This document shows, one piece after another, positions 6,703 through 14,479 of a stretch of 64,000 bases of DNA (positions are counted from its first letter, which is position 1; each line of letters starts with the position of its first letter). The stretch comes from Saccharopolyspora sp. NFXS83 (GTDB lineage: Bacteria > Actinomycetota > Actinomycetes > Mycobacteriales > Pseudonocardiaceae): NCBI RefSeq assembly GCF_026241095.1, contig NZ_JAPFGB010000015.1:62001-126000 (forward strand). Direction: 5' to 3'. The notes under the pieces are model-generated. The model was not told the origin of the DNA and made no database searches. It saw nothing but the letters and a program-made list of their open reading frames with translations. The position numbers and the translations under genes were made by a program.

Positions 6703-8310
6703 TCAGCGTTCCGGGGCTAGGCCGCGGTGCGGTGCGGCGGCGTCCAGCCGCGCGTAGGCCTCGTGCGACGCGGTGAGCAGCGACTCGGTCGGCAGCAGCG
6801 CCGGGCGGATCTCGCCCGCCGCCAGCTCGTAGGCCTCGTGCAGCTCGACCAGGGCGCCGCGCAGCGCGGGCGGGTGGATCGGCTCCGCCGCGCTGAGCGT
6901 GCGCACGCGGGCCAGCGCCGTGTGCACGCGGGAGAGCCAAGCGCGGTTCGGGAGCAGCCAGGAGATGCCGACGGCCACCGCCGCGCCCAGCAGCGTCGCC
7001 CAGAACCGGTGGGAGGCGAGCACGGCCGGATCCGCCGGAGCGCCCAGCGCGCTGACGAGCAGCGCGACCGGCGTCGCGAACAGCAGGCCGAGCGCGTAGT
7101 TGAGGGTCACCGTCATCTCCGCGCCCCACTGCAGCAGCACCAGCGCGACGAGCAGCATCCAGACCGCCGGGTGCGCGGAGAGCACGGCCACCCCGATCAG
7201 CACTCCGGCCACGGTGCCGGACACGCGTTGCACCATGCGCGGCACGGAGGTCGCCGTGCTCGTCGCCTGCAGCACGGACACCGCCGACACCGCCGCCCAG
7301 TAGGCGTGGCCGATGCCGAGCAGGTCGGCGACGGCACCGGCGAGCAGCGCGGCCACGAAGACGCGGGCGGCGTAGGGCAGCAGCCAGGAGCCGGCGCGAC
7401 GCGGGCGCACGGCCGCGCGCAGCACCTCGCGGATGATCCGCCAACGCGACGCCGGGATGGGGGTGCGGACGTCGGCCGAGCCCACCGGGGGCAGCTCGGG
7501 GATCTGATCGCCCGCGCGGATCGCGGTCGCGGCGGCGCGCACGTCATCGGCGGTGATCGCGGGAGCGTCCGGGCCGAGCAGCACCTCGCACGCGTCCACG
7601 GCGCGGACCAGCGCCCGGTGCGCGGAGGAGTCGCGGTGCCGCCTGCCGACGAGCGCGACGCTGTGCCACGCCGACTCCACCGCCACCGCGGCCTGGTGCC
7701 GCACGGCGAGATCGGAACGCGCCACCAGCGCGGTCGCGGTGGCCTCCAGCGCCGCCGCCACCGCCCGGCGCTGGGGCGCCAGGCCGATGACCGCCGCTCC
7801 GGCAACGTTGACGATCCAGGCGAACGCGGCACACAGCGACGCCGCCGCGAGGTGCGGCCCGAGGTCGGCGGCGACCAGCGGCAGGTGCGCGCAGGCGCCG
7901 ACGGCGAATGCGAAGATCAGCCCACCGGGCGGGCCGAGCTTGACCGCCGCGCAGAGCACGGTGGCCGCGGCGCCGACCAGCGCGGTGGCCGCCAGCGCCA
8001 CCGCCTCGTGCCACGGGGTGCCACCCGCGAACACGGCGATCACCTCGCCCACGGCCACGGCGAGCACCATGCCGACCGCCACCGCGCCCAGCGTCCTGGC
8101 GTGCCGGTAGTAGGGCTCGGTGCGGCCGTAGACGCTGCTCAACGCGCCGAACACGGCGCCGGGCAGCAGGTCGAGCCGGTCGATGAGCAGCAGCACGGCC
8201 AGCGGGACCGCCAGCGCCAGCAGGGCGCGAGCGGCGGGCCAGAGGAACGGGCCGTTCCGGCGGAGCCGGAACGTGTCCCGGAGGTTGCGGGTCAGGACGG
8301 TTCCGGTCAC
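6703..8310 (-). CDS. FUSC-family membrane protein (aromatic acid exporter-like)
   Basis: 535 residues with two similar membrane blocks, the FUSC arrangement: helices at about 25-165 (ALLALAVPLAVLLLIDR..., GGLIFAFAVGACAHLP) and about 335-480 (YWAAVSAVSVLQATS..., RVSGTVAGVLIGVAVL, ALLVSALGAP), each followed by a soluble helical region. Families with this layout include p-hydroxybenzoic acid efflux AaeB and plant aluminium/malate channels. A GTG start at 8310 is inferred from divergence with the MarR gene; no Shine-Dalgarno is visible, so the mRNA may have a very short leader. An imperfect 8-bp GC hairpin (6666-6685) follows the stop and may terminate it. Head-to-head pairing with a MarR regulator suggests inducible efflux of an aromatic compound (inference). 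Confidence 0.82.
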   Translation of the reverse strand: MTGTVLTRNLRDTFRLRRNGPFLWPAARALLALAVPLAVLLLIDRLDLLPGAVFGALSSVYGRTEPYYRHARTLGAVAVGMVLAVAVGEVIAVFAGGTPWHEAVALAATALVGAAATVLCAAVKLGPPGGLIFAFAVGACAHLPLVAADLGPHLAAASLCAAFAWIVNVAGAAVIGLAPQRRAVAAALEATATALVARSDLAVRHQAAVAVESAWHSVALVGRRHRDSSAHRALVRAVDACEVLLGPDAPAITADDVRAAATAIRAGDQIPELPPVGSADVRTPIPASRWRIIREVLRAAVRPRRAGSWLLPYAARVFVAALLAGAVADLLGIGHAYWAAVSAVSVLQATSTATSVPRMVQRVSGTVAGVLIGVAVLSAHPAVWMLLVALVLLQWGAEMTVTLNYALGLLFATPVALLVSALGAPADPAVLASHRFWATLLGAAVAVGISWLLPNRAWLSRVHTALARVRTLSAAEPIHPPALRGALVELHEAYELAAGEIRPALLPTESLLTASHEAYARLDAAAPHRGLAPER

Positions 8311-8332
8311 CTGGGCAGTGTAGAGAAAATAG

Positions 8333-8344
8333 TTTACTAGTGAA
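8333..8344. promoter_or_regulatory. Candidate MarR operator in the FUSC/marR divergent spacer
   Basis: TTTACTAGTGAA is a 12-base palindrome with one mismatched pair around the perfect core ACTAGT, in the only AT-rich patch of the 45-base divergent spacer. MarR proteins usually bind such sites between themselves and the divergent target gene. Confidence 0.45.
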
Positions 8345-8355
8345 ACGATGGTGAG

Positions 8356-8862
8356 ATGAAGCGGACACCGGATCTCATCGACGCGGCCCGGTCGCAGTGG
8401 GGCGAGGTGCACCCGGAGATCGACACGACCAGCATCGACGTGATCGGGCGGGTGCTGCGCGCGGCGGCGGTGCTGCGGCGGCGCCTCGACACGACGATCT
8501 CCGAAGGTGGCCTCAACCGCGCGGAGTTCGACCTGCTGTGCGCGCTGCGCCGCAGCGGTGCGGCGGTGACTCCGGGGCGGCTCAACGAGCTGACCGTCTC
8601 CTCCGGGGCGGCGACCACGAAGCGGCTCCGCGAGCTCACCGACCGCGGGCTGCTGGAGCGCTCCACCGATCAGCGCGATCGGCGCAGCGCGCGGGTGCGG
8701 CTCACCGAGCAGGGTGAGCGGCTCATCGACGGGCTGTTCCCGCGGGTCATGGATGCCGAGCAGGCGCTGCTGGCCGGGTTGGCGGCTCGGCAGCGGGAGT
8801 CGCTGGCGGGCGGACTCGCCGACCTGCTGCGCGCGATGGAAGGTCCGGGCGAAGCGCACTGA
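8356..8862 (+). CDS. MarR-family transcriptional regulator
   Basis: 168 residues, the usual size. The winged helix spans about residues 45-115: GLNRAEFDLLCALRRSG, then PGRLNELTVSSGAATTKRLRELTDRGLLERS as helix-turn-helix and the conserved wing DQRDRRSARVRLTEQGERL. The N- and C-terminal helices (VLRRRLDTTI and LAGLAARQRESLAGGLADLL) would make the dimer interface. Divergent from the FUSC transporter gene and separated by 45 bases with an operator-like palindrome, so it most likely represses that gene and itself, relieved by a phenolic ligand as in other MarR/efflux pairs (inference). Confidence 0.9.
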   Translation: MKRTPDLIDAARSQWGEVHPEIDTTSIDVIGRVLRAAAVLRRRLDTTISEGGLNRAEFDLLCALRRSGAAVTPGRLNELTVSSGAATTKRLRELTDRGLLERSTDQRDRRSARVRLTEQGERLIDGLFPRVMDAEQALLAGLAARQRESLAGGLADLLRAMEGPGEAH

Positions 8863-8901
8863 CCGCCACCTGGGCGGGCGCGGGAGTACGTGTGGCGCCA
8901 G

Positions 8902-8964
8902 CGAAAGGAAATCTTTCGTGCAGACGGGCATCTGGAGGAAAAATATTGTGATCTTGCCTGTCTG
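8902..8964 (+). promoter_or_regulatory. Nested inverted repeats in the AT-rich leader of the lysine aminotransferase gene
   Basis: Two inverted repeats stand out in the 168-base gap. CGAAAG (8902-8907) / CTTTCG (8913-8918) has a 5-base spacer. CAGACGGGCA (8921-8930) / TGCCTGTCTG (8955-8964) matches at 9 of 10 positions with a 24-base AT-rich spacer. A further TTTTTCGTGAA-like stretch follows at 8975. In mycobacteria lat is controlled by an Lrp/AsnC protein from the neighbouring gene; here none is adjacent, so such a site would be read by a regulator encoded elsewhere. Confidence 0.4.
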
Positions 8965-9030
8965 ATGGTCATAATTTTTCGTGAACAGTGATGGCGCCAC
9001 CGCGACCGCACTACGCACGAGGAGGCTGAC

Positions 9031-10386
9031 ATGACCGCACAGCAGGAAGCCGTTCTCGACCAGCCCACCACCGCGACCACCGAGGCCGAGCAGGCGGTGC
9101 CCGCGCTCCGCGCGCAGGTCACCGGCGACCTGCTGGACATCGTGGTCGACCTCGACTCCGGGCACGGCTGCCGCCTGCGCGACCTGCGCGACGGCACCGA
9201 ATACCTCGACATGACGATGTTCTTCAGCTCCGCGCCGCTCGGCCACGGACACCCCGGCCTGCGCGAACCCGAGTTCGAGGCCGCGCTGGTGCGGACCGCG
9301 CGCGTCAAGCCGGCCAACCCGGACTTCGCCACCGTCGAACAGGCCCGGTTCGCCGAGACCTTCCGCCGCGTGGCGGGCGTGCCGGAGCTGCCGCTGCTGT
9401 TCCTCATCGACGGCGGCACGCTCGCCGTGGAGAACGCGCTCAAGGTCGCCTTCGACTGGAAGACCAAGCACAACGCCCGCCAGGGCATCGGCGTCCGCGG
9501 CAGCAGGGTGCTGCACCTGGAGCGCGCTTTCCACGGCCGCAGCGGCTACACCTTGTCGCTGACCAACACCGATCCGGCGAAGATCCGCGACTACCCGATG
9601 TTCGACTGGCCGCGCATCCCCAGCCCCGCTGTCGAGCCCGGCCAGCGCTGGGACGACCCGGAGCTGCTGCCGGAGGAGCGCGTCGCGCTCGACGCCGCCG
9701 AGGCCGCGCTGCGCCGGTACGGAGCCGAGATCGCCTGCTTCGTGTACGAGCCGATCCAGGGCGAGGGCGGTGACCGGCACCTGCGGCCTCGATTCCTCAC
9801 CGCCGTGCAGGAGCTCTGCCGCGAGCACGACGTGCTCACCGTCGCCGACGAGGTGCAGACCGGAGCGTTGACCGGCGCGGTGTGGGCGCACCGCGAACTC
9901 GGGCTGGAGCCGGACCTGGTGGCGTTCGGCAAGCGGCTGCAGGTGTGCGGGGTGCTGGGCGGGCGCCGGGTGCTCGACATCGCCGACAACGCGTTCCGCG
10001 AGCCGAGCCGGATCAGCTCCACCTGGGGCGGATCGCTGGTGGACATGGTGCGGGCCACGCGGATCCTGGAGATCGTCGAGCGGGACGGGCTGTTCGAGCA
10101 CAGCCGCCGGATGGGCGAGCTGCTGCTCGGCGAGCTCGGTGCGCTCGCCGCCGAGTTCCCGGAGGTGATCCGCTCAGCGCGCGGACGTGGGCTGATGTGC
10201 GCGGTGAGCTTCCTCGAACCGGCTCAGCGGGACGCGGCGATCGCCGTGGCGCGAGACCGGCACCGGACGCTGTTCCTGCCGTCCGGGCCCGACTCGCTGC
10301 GATTCCGCCCGTCCCTGTCGGTGTCGCCGGAGGAGATCACCGAGGCCGTGGCCGCCCTGCGCGCCACCTTGACCGAACTCCCCTGA
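9031..10386 (+). CDS. lat: L-lysine 6-transaminase (lysine epsilon-aminotransferase)
   Basis: 451 residues, class III PLP aminotransferase. It moves the epsilon-amino group of lysine to 2-oxoglutarate, giving allysine/piperideine-6-carboxylate. Lat-specific features: AFHGRSGYTLSLTNT, DWPRIPSP, the PLP-aspartate region (TVADEVQTGA) and the Schiff-base lysine in AFGKRLQVCG, which falls at residue 301, one off Lys300 of the M. tuberculosis enzyme. The start has GAGGAGG about 7 bases upstream. The usual companion, piperideine-6-carboxylate dehydrogenase, is not in the window, nor are beta-lactam genes, so a general lysine-catabolic or pipecolate role is more likely than antibiotic precursor supply (inference). 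A bidirectional terminator follows, shared with convergent pmt. Confidence 0.92.
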   Translation: MTAQQEAVLDQPTTATTEAEQAVPALRAQVTGDLLDIVVDLDSGHGCRLRDLRDGTEYLDMTMFFSSAPLGHGHPGLREPEFEAALVRTARVKPANPDFATVEQARFAETFRRVAGVPELPLLFLIDGGTLAVENALKVAFDWKTKHNARQGIGVRGSRVLHLERAFHGRSGYTLSLTNTDPAKIRDYPMFDWPRIPSPAVEPGQRWDDPELLPEERVALDAAEAALRRYGAEIACFVYEPIQGEGGDRHLRPRFLTAVQELCREHDVLTVADEVQTGALTGAVWAHRELGLEPDLVAFGKRLQVCGVLGGRRVLDIADNAFREPSRISSTWGGSLVDMVRATRILEIVERDGLFEHSRRMGELLLGELGALAAEFPEVIRSARGRGLMCAVSFLEPAQRDAAIAVARDRHRTLFLPSGPDSLRFRPSLSVSPEEITEAVAALRATLTELP

Positions 10387-10402
10387 GCCGCACCGGAACC
10401 AA

Positions 10403-10449
10403 GTGAGCGGACCGTTCGCCCGATCCCGTTGGACGAACGGTCCGCTCAC
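10403..10449. terminator. Bidirectional terminator between lat and pmt
   Basis: A perfect 16-bp stem (10403-10418 with 10434-10449) with a 15-base loop, centred between two convergent genes (stop of lat at 10386, stop of pmt at 10476). Confidence 0.85.
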
Positions 10450-10475
10450 GCCTGCTCAGCCAGAGCAGGGGCGGC

Positions 10476-12050
10476 TCACCGCCACGAGGGGAGCCAGAGT
10501 TCGGCCTGCCAGTGCTCTTGGGTGATCAGCTCGCCGTTCAGGATCGGCCACAGCCACACGAAGTTCGCCACCACGATGCCCACGTACAGCGCGACCACCA
10601 GCAACCCCGTCTTGCGGCGCTCGGTGTGCTCCTGGGCAGTGCCGAGGATCTCCCCCAGGATGAGCACGATCCCCAGCACCAGGAACGGTGCCATCGGCGT
10701 CGCGTAGAAGTAGTACATCTGCCGGTCCAGGTTGATGAACCACGGCAGGTAGCCGGCGCCGTACCCGACGAGCACCGCGGTGTAGCGCCAGTCCAGCCGG
10801 CTCGTCGCGCGCCACACGGCCCACGCCGCCACCGGCAGCGCGAGCCACCACATGGCGGGCGTGCCCAGCAGCATCGTGGCCTGCACGCAATCGGACTCAC
10901 CGCAGCCGGTCAGCCCCGACTCGTAGTAGTAGAGCATCGGGCGCATGCCCATCGGCCACGCCCACGGCTTGGACTCCCACGGGTGCGGGTTGCTGCCGGT
11001 GTCCAGGTGGGTGTGGAAGTCCAGCACGTTGAGCTGGTAGAACAGCAGCGATCGCAGCGGGTCGGGCAGGAAGTTCAGCCCCACGTCCTCGGAGATGATC
11101 GCCGCGTGCCGGTCGGTCGCCGTCTCGCTGGCGAACCAGTTCGCCCACGTCGCGAAGTACACCGCGATCGGCAGCACCAGCAGCGAGCCCAGCGCGGGCA
11201 CCGTGTCCCGCAGCAGCGCGCCGACCCACGGCCGCTCGACCCCGGCGGTGCGCCGGGACAGCGCGTCCCAGAGCACGCTGAGCAGGCCGAAGGCCATGAT
11301 GTAGTAGATGCCGTTCCACTTGACCCCGCAGGTCAGGCCCAGCGACAGCCCGGCGGCGAAGCGCCACCAGCGAAAGCCCATCCGCGGGCCCCACCTGCTG
11401 TCGCCGATGCGTCCTTCGGCGACGACCACGGCCAGCCTGGCCCGCATCTGATCGCGGTCGACCAGCAGCAGCGCGAACGCCGCCAGCACGAACAGCGCCT
11501 GGAAGATGTCGAGCATCCCGACGCGCGACTGCACGTGGCTGAGCCCGTCGCAGATCAGCAGCACCCCGGCGAGCGCGCCGAGCAGCGTGGAACGGGTGAG
11601 CCTGCGCGCGATGCGCACGAGCAGCACCACCATGACCGTGCCCGCCAGCGCCGCCGCGATGCGCCAGCTCCACGGGCTGTAGCCGAAGATCCACTCGCCG
11701 ATGGCGATCAGCTGCTTGCCCACCGGGGGGTGCGCGACGACCTCGTAGCCGGGGTTGTCCTCGTATCCGCCGTTGCGCAGCATCTGCCACGCCTGGATGG
11801 CGTAGTACTTCTCGTCGAAGACCGGGGTGCCCTTGTCCGTGGCGCGTCCGAGGTCCCAGATCCGGACCACGCCCGCGATCAGCCCGATGACCAGGGTGAT
11901 GATCCAGCTGCGCAACCGGTCCGCCGGCATCTTCGGGGCGAGCAGCGCCCGGGCGTCCCAGGAACCGGGTTCGGCTGCGGGGGGAGTTCGGCCGGGCCCG
12001 ACCATGTTCTCGGCTTGGCCGCCGGCGGAGTTCGGCACGAGCACGCTCAC
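10476..12050 (-). CDS. pmt: Dolichyl/polyprenyl-phosphate-mannose protein O-mannosyltransferase (GT39)
   Basis: 524 residues with many membrane helices from residue 45 onward. The first loop holds the GT39 catalytic signature: RIWDLGRATDKGTPVFDEKYY with the conserved Asp-Glu, then NPGYEVVAHPPVGKQLIAIG. A Trp-rich C-terminal segment (YYFYATPMAPFLVLG) also fits Pmt. The enzyme transfers mannose from polyprenyl-phosphomannose to Ser/Thr of proteins being secreted by Sec, and the secreted Rpf, LCP and lipoprotein products of this window are the kind of clients it has. The GTG start lies only 23 bases from the divergent rsmI start. TACGAT, a -10-like hexamer, sits 6 bases before the GTG, so the mRNA is probably leaderless. 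Next to rsmI as in mycobacteria (Rv1002c/Rv1003). Confidence 0.92.
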   Translation of the reverse strand: MSVLVPNSAGGQAENMVGPGRTPPAAEPGSWDARALLAPKMPADRLRSWIITLVIGLIAGVVRIWDLGRATDKGTPVFDEKYYAIQAWQMLRNGGYEDNPGYEVVAHPPVGKQLIAIGEWIFGYSPWSWRIAAALAGTVMVVLLVRIARRLTRSTLLGALAGVLLICDGLSHVQSRVGMLDIFQALFVLAAFALLLVDRDQMRARLAVVVAEGRIGDSRWGPRMGFRWWRFAAGLSLGLTCGVKWNGIYYIMAFGLLSVLWDALSRRTAGVERPWVGALLRDTVPALGSLLVLPIAVYFATWANWFASETATDRHAAIISEDVGLNFLPDPLRSLLFYQLNVLDFHTHLDTGSNPHPWESKPWAWPMGMRPMLYYYESGLTGCGESDCVQATMLLGTPAMWWLALPVAAWAVWRATSRLDWRYTAVLVGYGAGYLPWFINLDRQMYYFYATPMAPFLVLGIVLILGEILGTAQEHTERRKTGLLVVALYVGIVVANFVWLWPILNGELITQEHWQAELWLPSWR

Positions 12051-12056
12051 ACCTGA

Positions 12057-12066
12057 ATCGTAGGGT
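12057..12066. promoter_or_regulatory. Overlapping divergent -10 boxes for pmt and rsmI
   Basis: On the plus strand TAGGGT (12061-12066) is 7 bases before the rsmI ATG; on the minus strand TACGAT (12062-12057) is 6 bases before the pmt GTG. The two hexamers overlap by two bases. Each -35 region must lie inside the other gene's first codons. Confidence 0.45.
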
Positions 12067-12073
12067 TGAGCTC

Positions 12074-12919
12074 ATGGACTTCGAATCCGGATCGGGCACG
12101 TTGGTGCTCGCCGCGACGCCGCTCGGCGACGCCCGCGACGCGTCGGCTCGGTTGATCGACGCCTTGGGCTCGGCCGCGATCATCGCCGCCGAGGACACCC
12201 GCCGGGTGCGTGCGCTGGCGACTTCGCTGGGGGTGAGCCCGTCCGGGAAGATCGTGAGCTACTACGAGGACGTCGAGGCGGCCCGCACCCCGCGACTGCT
12301 GGAGGCGTTGCGGGAGGGGCGCGACGTGCTGCTGGTGACCGACGCGGGCATGCCGAGCGTGTCCGACCCGGGCTACCGGCTCGTGTCGGCCTGCGCCGCG
12401 GAAGGGCTGGTGGTGACCTGCCTGCCCGGCCCGTCCGCGGTGACGACGGCGCTCGCGGTGTCCGGGCTGGCCTCGGACCGGTTCTGCTTCGAGGGCTTCC
12501 CGCCGCGCAAGTCCGGGGAGCGGCGCCGCTGGTTCGGGCGCCTCGTGGCGGAGCAGCGGACCTGCGTGTTCTTCGAGTCGCCGCGCAGGCTCGGGGACAC
12601 CTTGGCGGACGCGGTGGAGGTGCTCGGCGCTGACCGCGCGGCCGTGGTGTGCCGGGAGCTGACGAAGACCTACGAGGAGGTGCGCCGCGGCGATCTCGGG
12701 TCGCTGGCGGAGTGGGCGGCGGGGGAGGTGCGCGGGGAGATCACCGTGGTCATCGCGGGCGCGGTGCCCATCTCGCAGGACCCGGCCGACCTCGTTCCGC
12801 AGGTCGAGGAGCGCGCGGCGGACGGGATGCGCTTGAAGGACGCCGTCGCCGAGGTCGCCGAGCTCAGCGGTGCGCGCAAGAACGACCTCTACACCGCGGT
12901 CCTCGCCGCCCGGCAGTGA
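12074..12919 (+). CDS. rsmI: 16S rRNA (cytidine1402-2'-O)-methyltransferase
   Basis: 281 residues of the tetrapyrrole-methylase fold. It 2'-O-methylates C1402 in the decoding centre of 16S rRNA using SAM. Motifs in order: TPLGDARDAS near residue 17, AAEDTRRVRALATSLG (the RsmI-specific AEDTR) near 36-52, LLVTDAGMPSVSDPGYRL near 83-100 and CLPGPSAVTTALAVSGL near 115-131, then FEGFPPRKSGERR. The C-terminal LKDAVAEVAELSGARKNDLY helix-turn-helix is also typical. Translation probably starts at the mRNA 5' end. A large structured repeat begins 34 bases after the stop. Confidence 0.95.
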   Translation: MDFESGSGTLVLAATPLGDARDASARLIDALGSAAIIAAEDTRRVRALATSLGVSPSGKIVSYYEDVEAARTPRLLEALREGRDVLLVTDAGMPSVSDPGYRLVSACAAEGLVVTCLPGPSAVTTALAVSGLASDRFCFEGFPPRKSGERRRWFGRLVAEQRTCVFFESPRRLGDTLADAVEVLGADRAAVVCRELTKTYEEVRRGDLGSLAEWAAGEVRGEITVVIAGAVPISQDPADLVPQVEERAADGMRLKDAVAEVAELSGARKNDLYTAVLAARQ

Positions 12920-12952
12920 CTTCCGCGCCTGTCTTCGAGCCTGGCCTGGGTA

Positions 12953-13168
12953 GTGGGTCGGGTGGCGGAACCTCAGCGGCTTCCTCGCCGCGGGACCGAT
13001 TTCTGATGCATGTCCGATGCACGGCGAAATCGCTGTCCTCGCGAGGAAGCCGCTGAGAACCCGCCGGTGGTCCTTGTGCTCAGGCCGGTCACTGCTCAGC
13101 GGCTTCGCCGCTGACAGGGCACAGACCAAACAAGATCAAAGACAGGCTCCTCAGCGGCTCTGCCGCTG
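12953..13168 (+). repeat. Dispersed structured repeat, copy 1 (core plus 17-bp stem plus small hairpins)
   Basis: This fills most of the 400-base gap between rsmI and the DUF4185 gene. It starts with the core GTGGGTCGGGTGGCGGAA (12953-12970). CTCAGCGGCTTCCTCGC (12972-12988) pairs perfectly, 17 bp, with 13041-13057; then comes CGCCGGTGGT. The small hairpin TCAGCGGCTTCGCCGCTGA follows at 13096-13114, with a variant at 13151-13168. Related copies lie at 18190-18329, 22499-22576, 37538-37555 and 38559-38678. No coding potential is convincing here. Confidence 0.7.
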
Positions 13169-13319
13169 GCAGGACACGAGAGCCAAGAACGCTGCTCATC
13201 ACCTCGCGCGACGAGTTCGCGGACGGGCTCTCGCCACCCGGGGCCTCTCCTAGCGGTCGGAGACAGGACCTGTTCACAGGATCACGCCGAACGAGTCCGA
13301 GGAACGTAGCGTTTCGGGC

Positions 13320-14336
13320 ATGGTGCGGGTGACCGGGACGACCAAGCTGGCGGCGATCACGGGGGCGGAGTCGCGCAACGCGGGCTCCGGAGTCACCGCG
13401 ACGGACCTCGGGATCCTGTGGGACGACGGGCGCGGTGGCGTGCTGGCCGCGTTCGGCGACACCTACGGCGACCGCTGGGGCGGCAACGGAGCGGGGCCGC
13501 GGCGCGCGGACTGGCGGTACAACGTGCTCGCCCGGTCCACCGACACCGACCTCGACTCCGGTCTCGCCTTCGACTGGGTCGTGCGGCGCGAGGACGGTTC
13601 GGCGGGCCAGTTCCTGCCGGGCGACCGCACCGGGACGCGCGAGCACACCGTGATCCCCACCGCGGGCATCGCCGTCGGGGAGCGCAACTACGTGCACTAC
13701 ATGTCCGTGCGCCGCTGGGGGATGCCTGGCGTGTGGCACACCAACTACGGCGCGCTGGCCTACTCCGACGACGGCGGGCTGACCTGGACGAAGTCCGGCA
13801 CGGCGGTCTGGCGCAACCACGGGCAGCGGTTCCTTAGCCGGTTCCGCCGCCGCGACCAGGGCGGGCACCCGTTCCAGCTGATCGCGTTCGCCGGAGTCGT
13901 CGACGGTCACGTGCACCTGCTGGGGACGCCGAGCGGGCGCTTCGGCGCCGGGCACCTCGCGCGGGTCGGCGCGGACGACCTGCTCGACCCGGCGGCCTAC
14001 GAGTACTGGACGGCGCGGGGCTGGGCGGCGGACCCGCACGAGGCGCGGCCCGTGATCGGTGCCCCGGTCGCGGAGTTGTCCGTGCAGTTCAACGAGCACT
14101 TCGGCTGCTGGTTCGCGGTGCACTTGGACGAGCGGCGGGCCGCGATCGTGCTGCGCACCGCGGATCGGCTCACCGGGCCGTGGTCGGCCGGGCGGGTGCT
14201 GGCGGCGGGTTCGCGGTTCCCGGCGCTCTACGGCGGTTTCCAGCATCCGTGGGCGGCGGACCGCCCGGCGGTCTACTTCACGATGACCCAGTGGCGGCCG
14301 TACAACGTGTCCTTCCTGCGCGCCGACCTGGCGTGA
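13320..14336 (+). CDS. DUF4185 domain-containing protein
   Basis: 338 residues without a signal peptide. Repeated short blocks of the type FGDTYGDRWGG, YSDDGGLTWTKSGTAVW and GRFGAGHLARV look like sialidase/Asp-box-like beta-propeller blades, which matches DUF4185 (PF13810), a family common in actinobacteria with no defined reaction. The N-terminal ITGAESRNAGSGVTATDLGILWDDG is typical of its first blade. ATG at 13320 has only a weak ribosome site; GTG at 13323 is an alternative. It occupies the place between rsmI and tatD where mycobacteria have metG. A sugar-binding or glycosidase-like role is possible but not shown by catalytic residues I can name. Confidence 0.75.
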   Translation: MVRVTGTTKLAAITGAESRNAGSGVTATDLGILWDDGRGGVLAAFGDTYGDRWGGNGAGPRRADWRYNVLARSTDTDLDSGLAFDWVVRREDGSAGQFLPGDRTGTREHTVIPTAGIAVGERNYVHYMSVRRWGMPGVWHTNYGALAYSDDGGLTWTKSGTAVWRNHGQRFLSRFRRRDQGGHPFQLIAFAGVVDGHVHLLGTPSGRFGAGHLARVGADDLLDPAAYEYWTARGWAADPHEARPVIGAPVAELSVQFNEHFGCWFAVHLDERRAAIVLRTADRLTGPWSAGRVLAAGSRFPALYGGFQHPWAADRPAVYFTMTQWRPYNVSFLRADLA

Positions 14337-14479
14337 TGCCCGTTCCCGGGGGCGCTCCGCGGGGACCGTAGGCTCGGATTCGCCGGTGGCGGCGCCCGGC
14401 CGGAACGAGGTCGTGGCGCCGGGACATCGGCACGAGTGCGGCACGAAGCGGGGCCTGCGCGGCCTGCGAGGGGTGGACG

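Noticed and set aside
8311-10101. The in-frame upstream part of the FUSC reading frame, running back through marR and lat
   Set aside because: It lies antisense to two clear genes and lacks any family pattern; only the part from 8310 down to 6703 is FUSC-like.
9882-10406. Plus-strand 174-codon frame inside lat
   Set aside because: Out-of-frame shadow of lat with Arg/Ala/Gly-rich composition.
13096-13168. Possible CRISPR-like or tandem hairpin array after rsmI
   Set aside because: Only two unequal hairpins with different spacing and no repeat-spacer pattern or cas genes; explained as part of the dispersed repeat.
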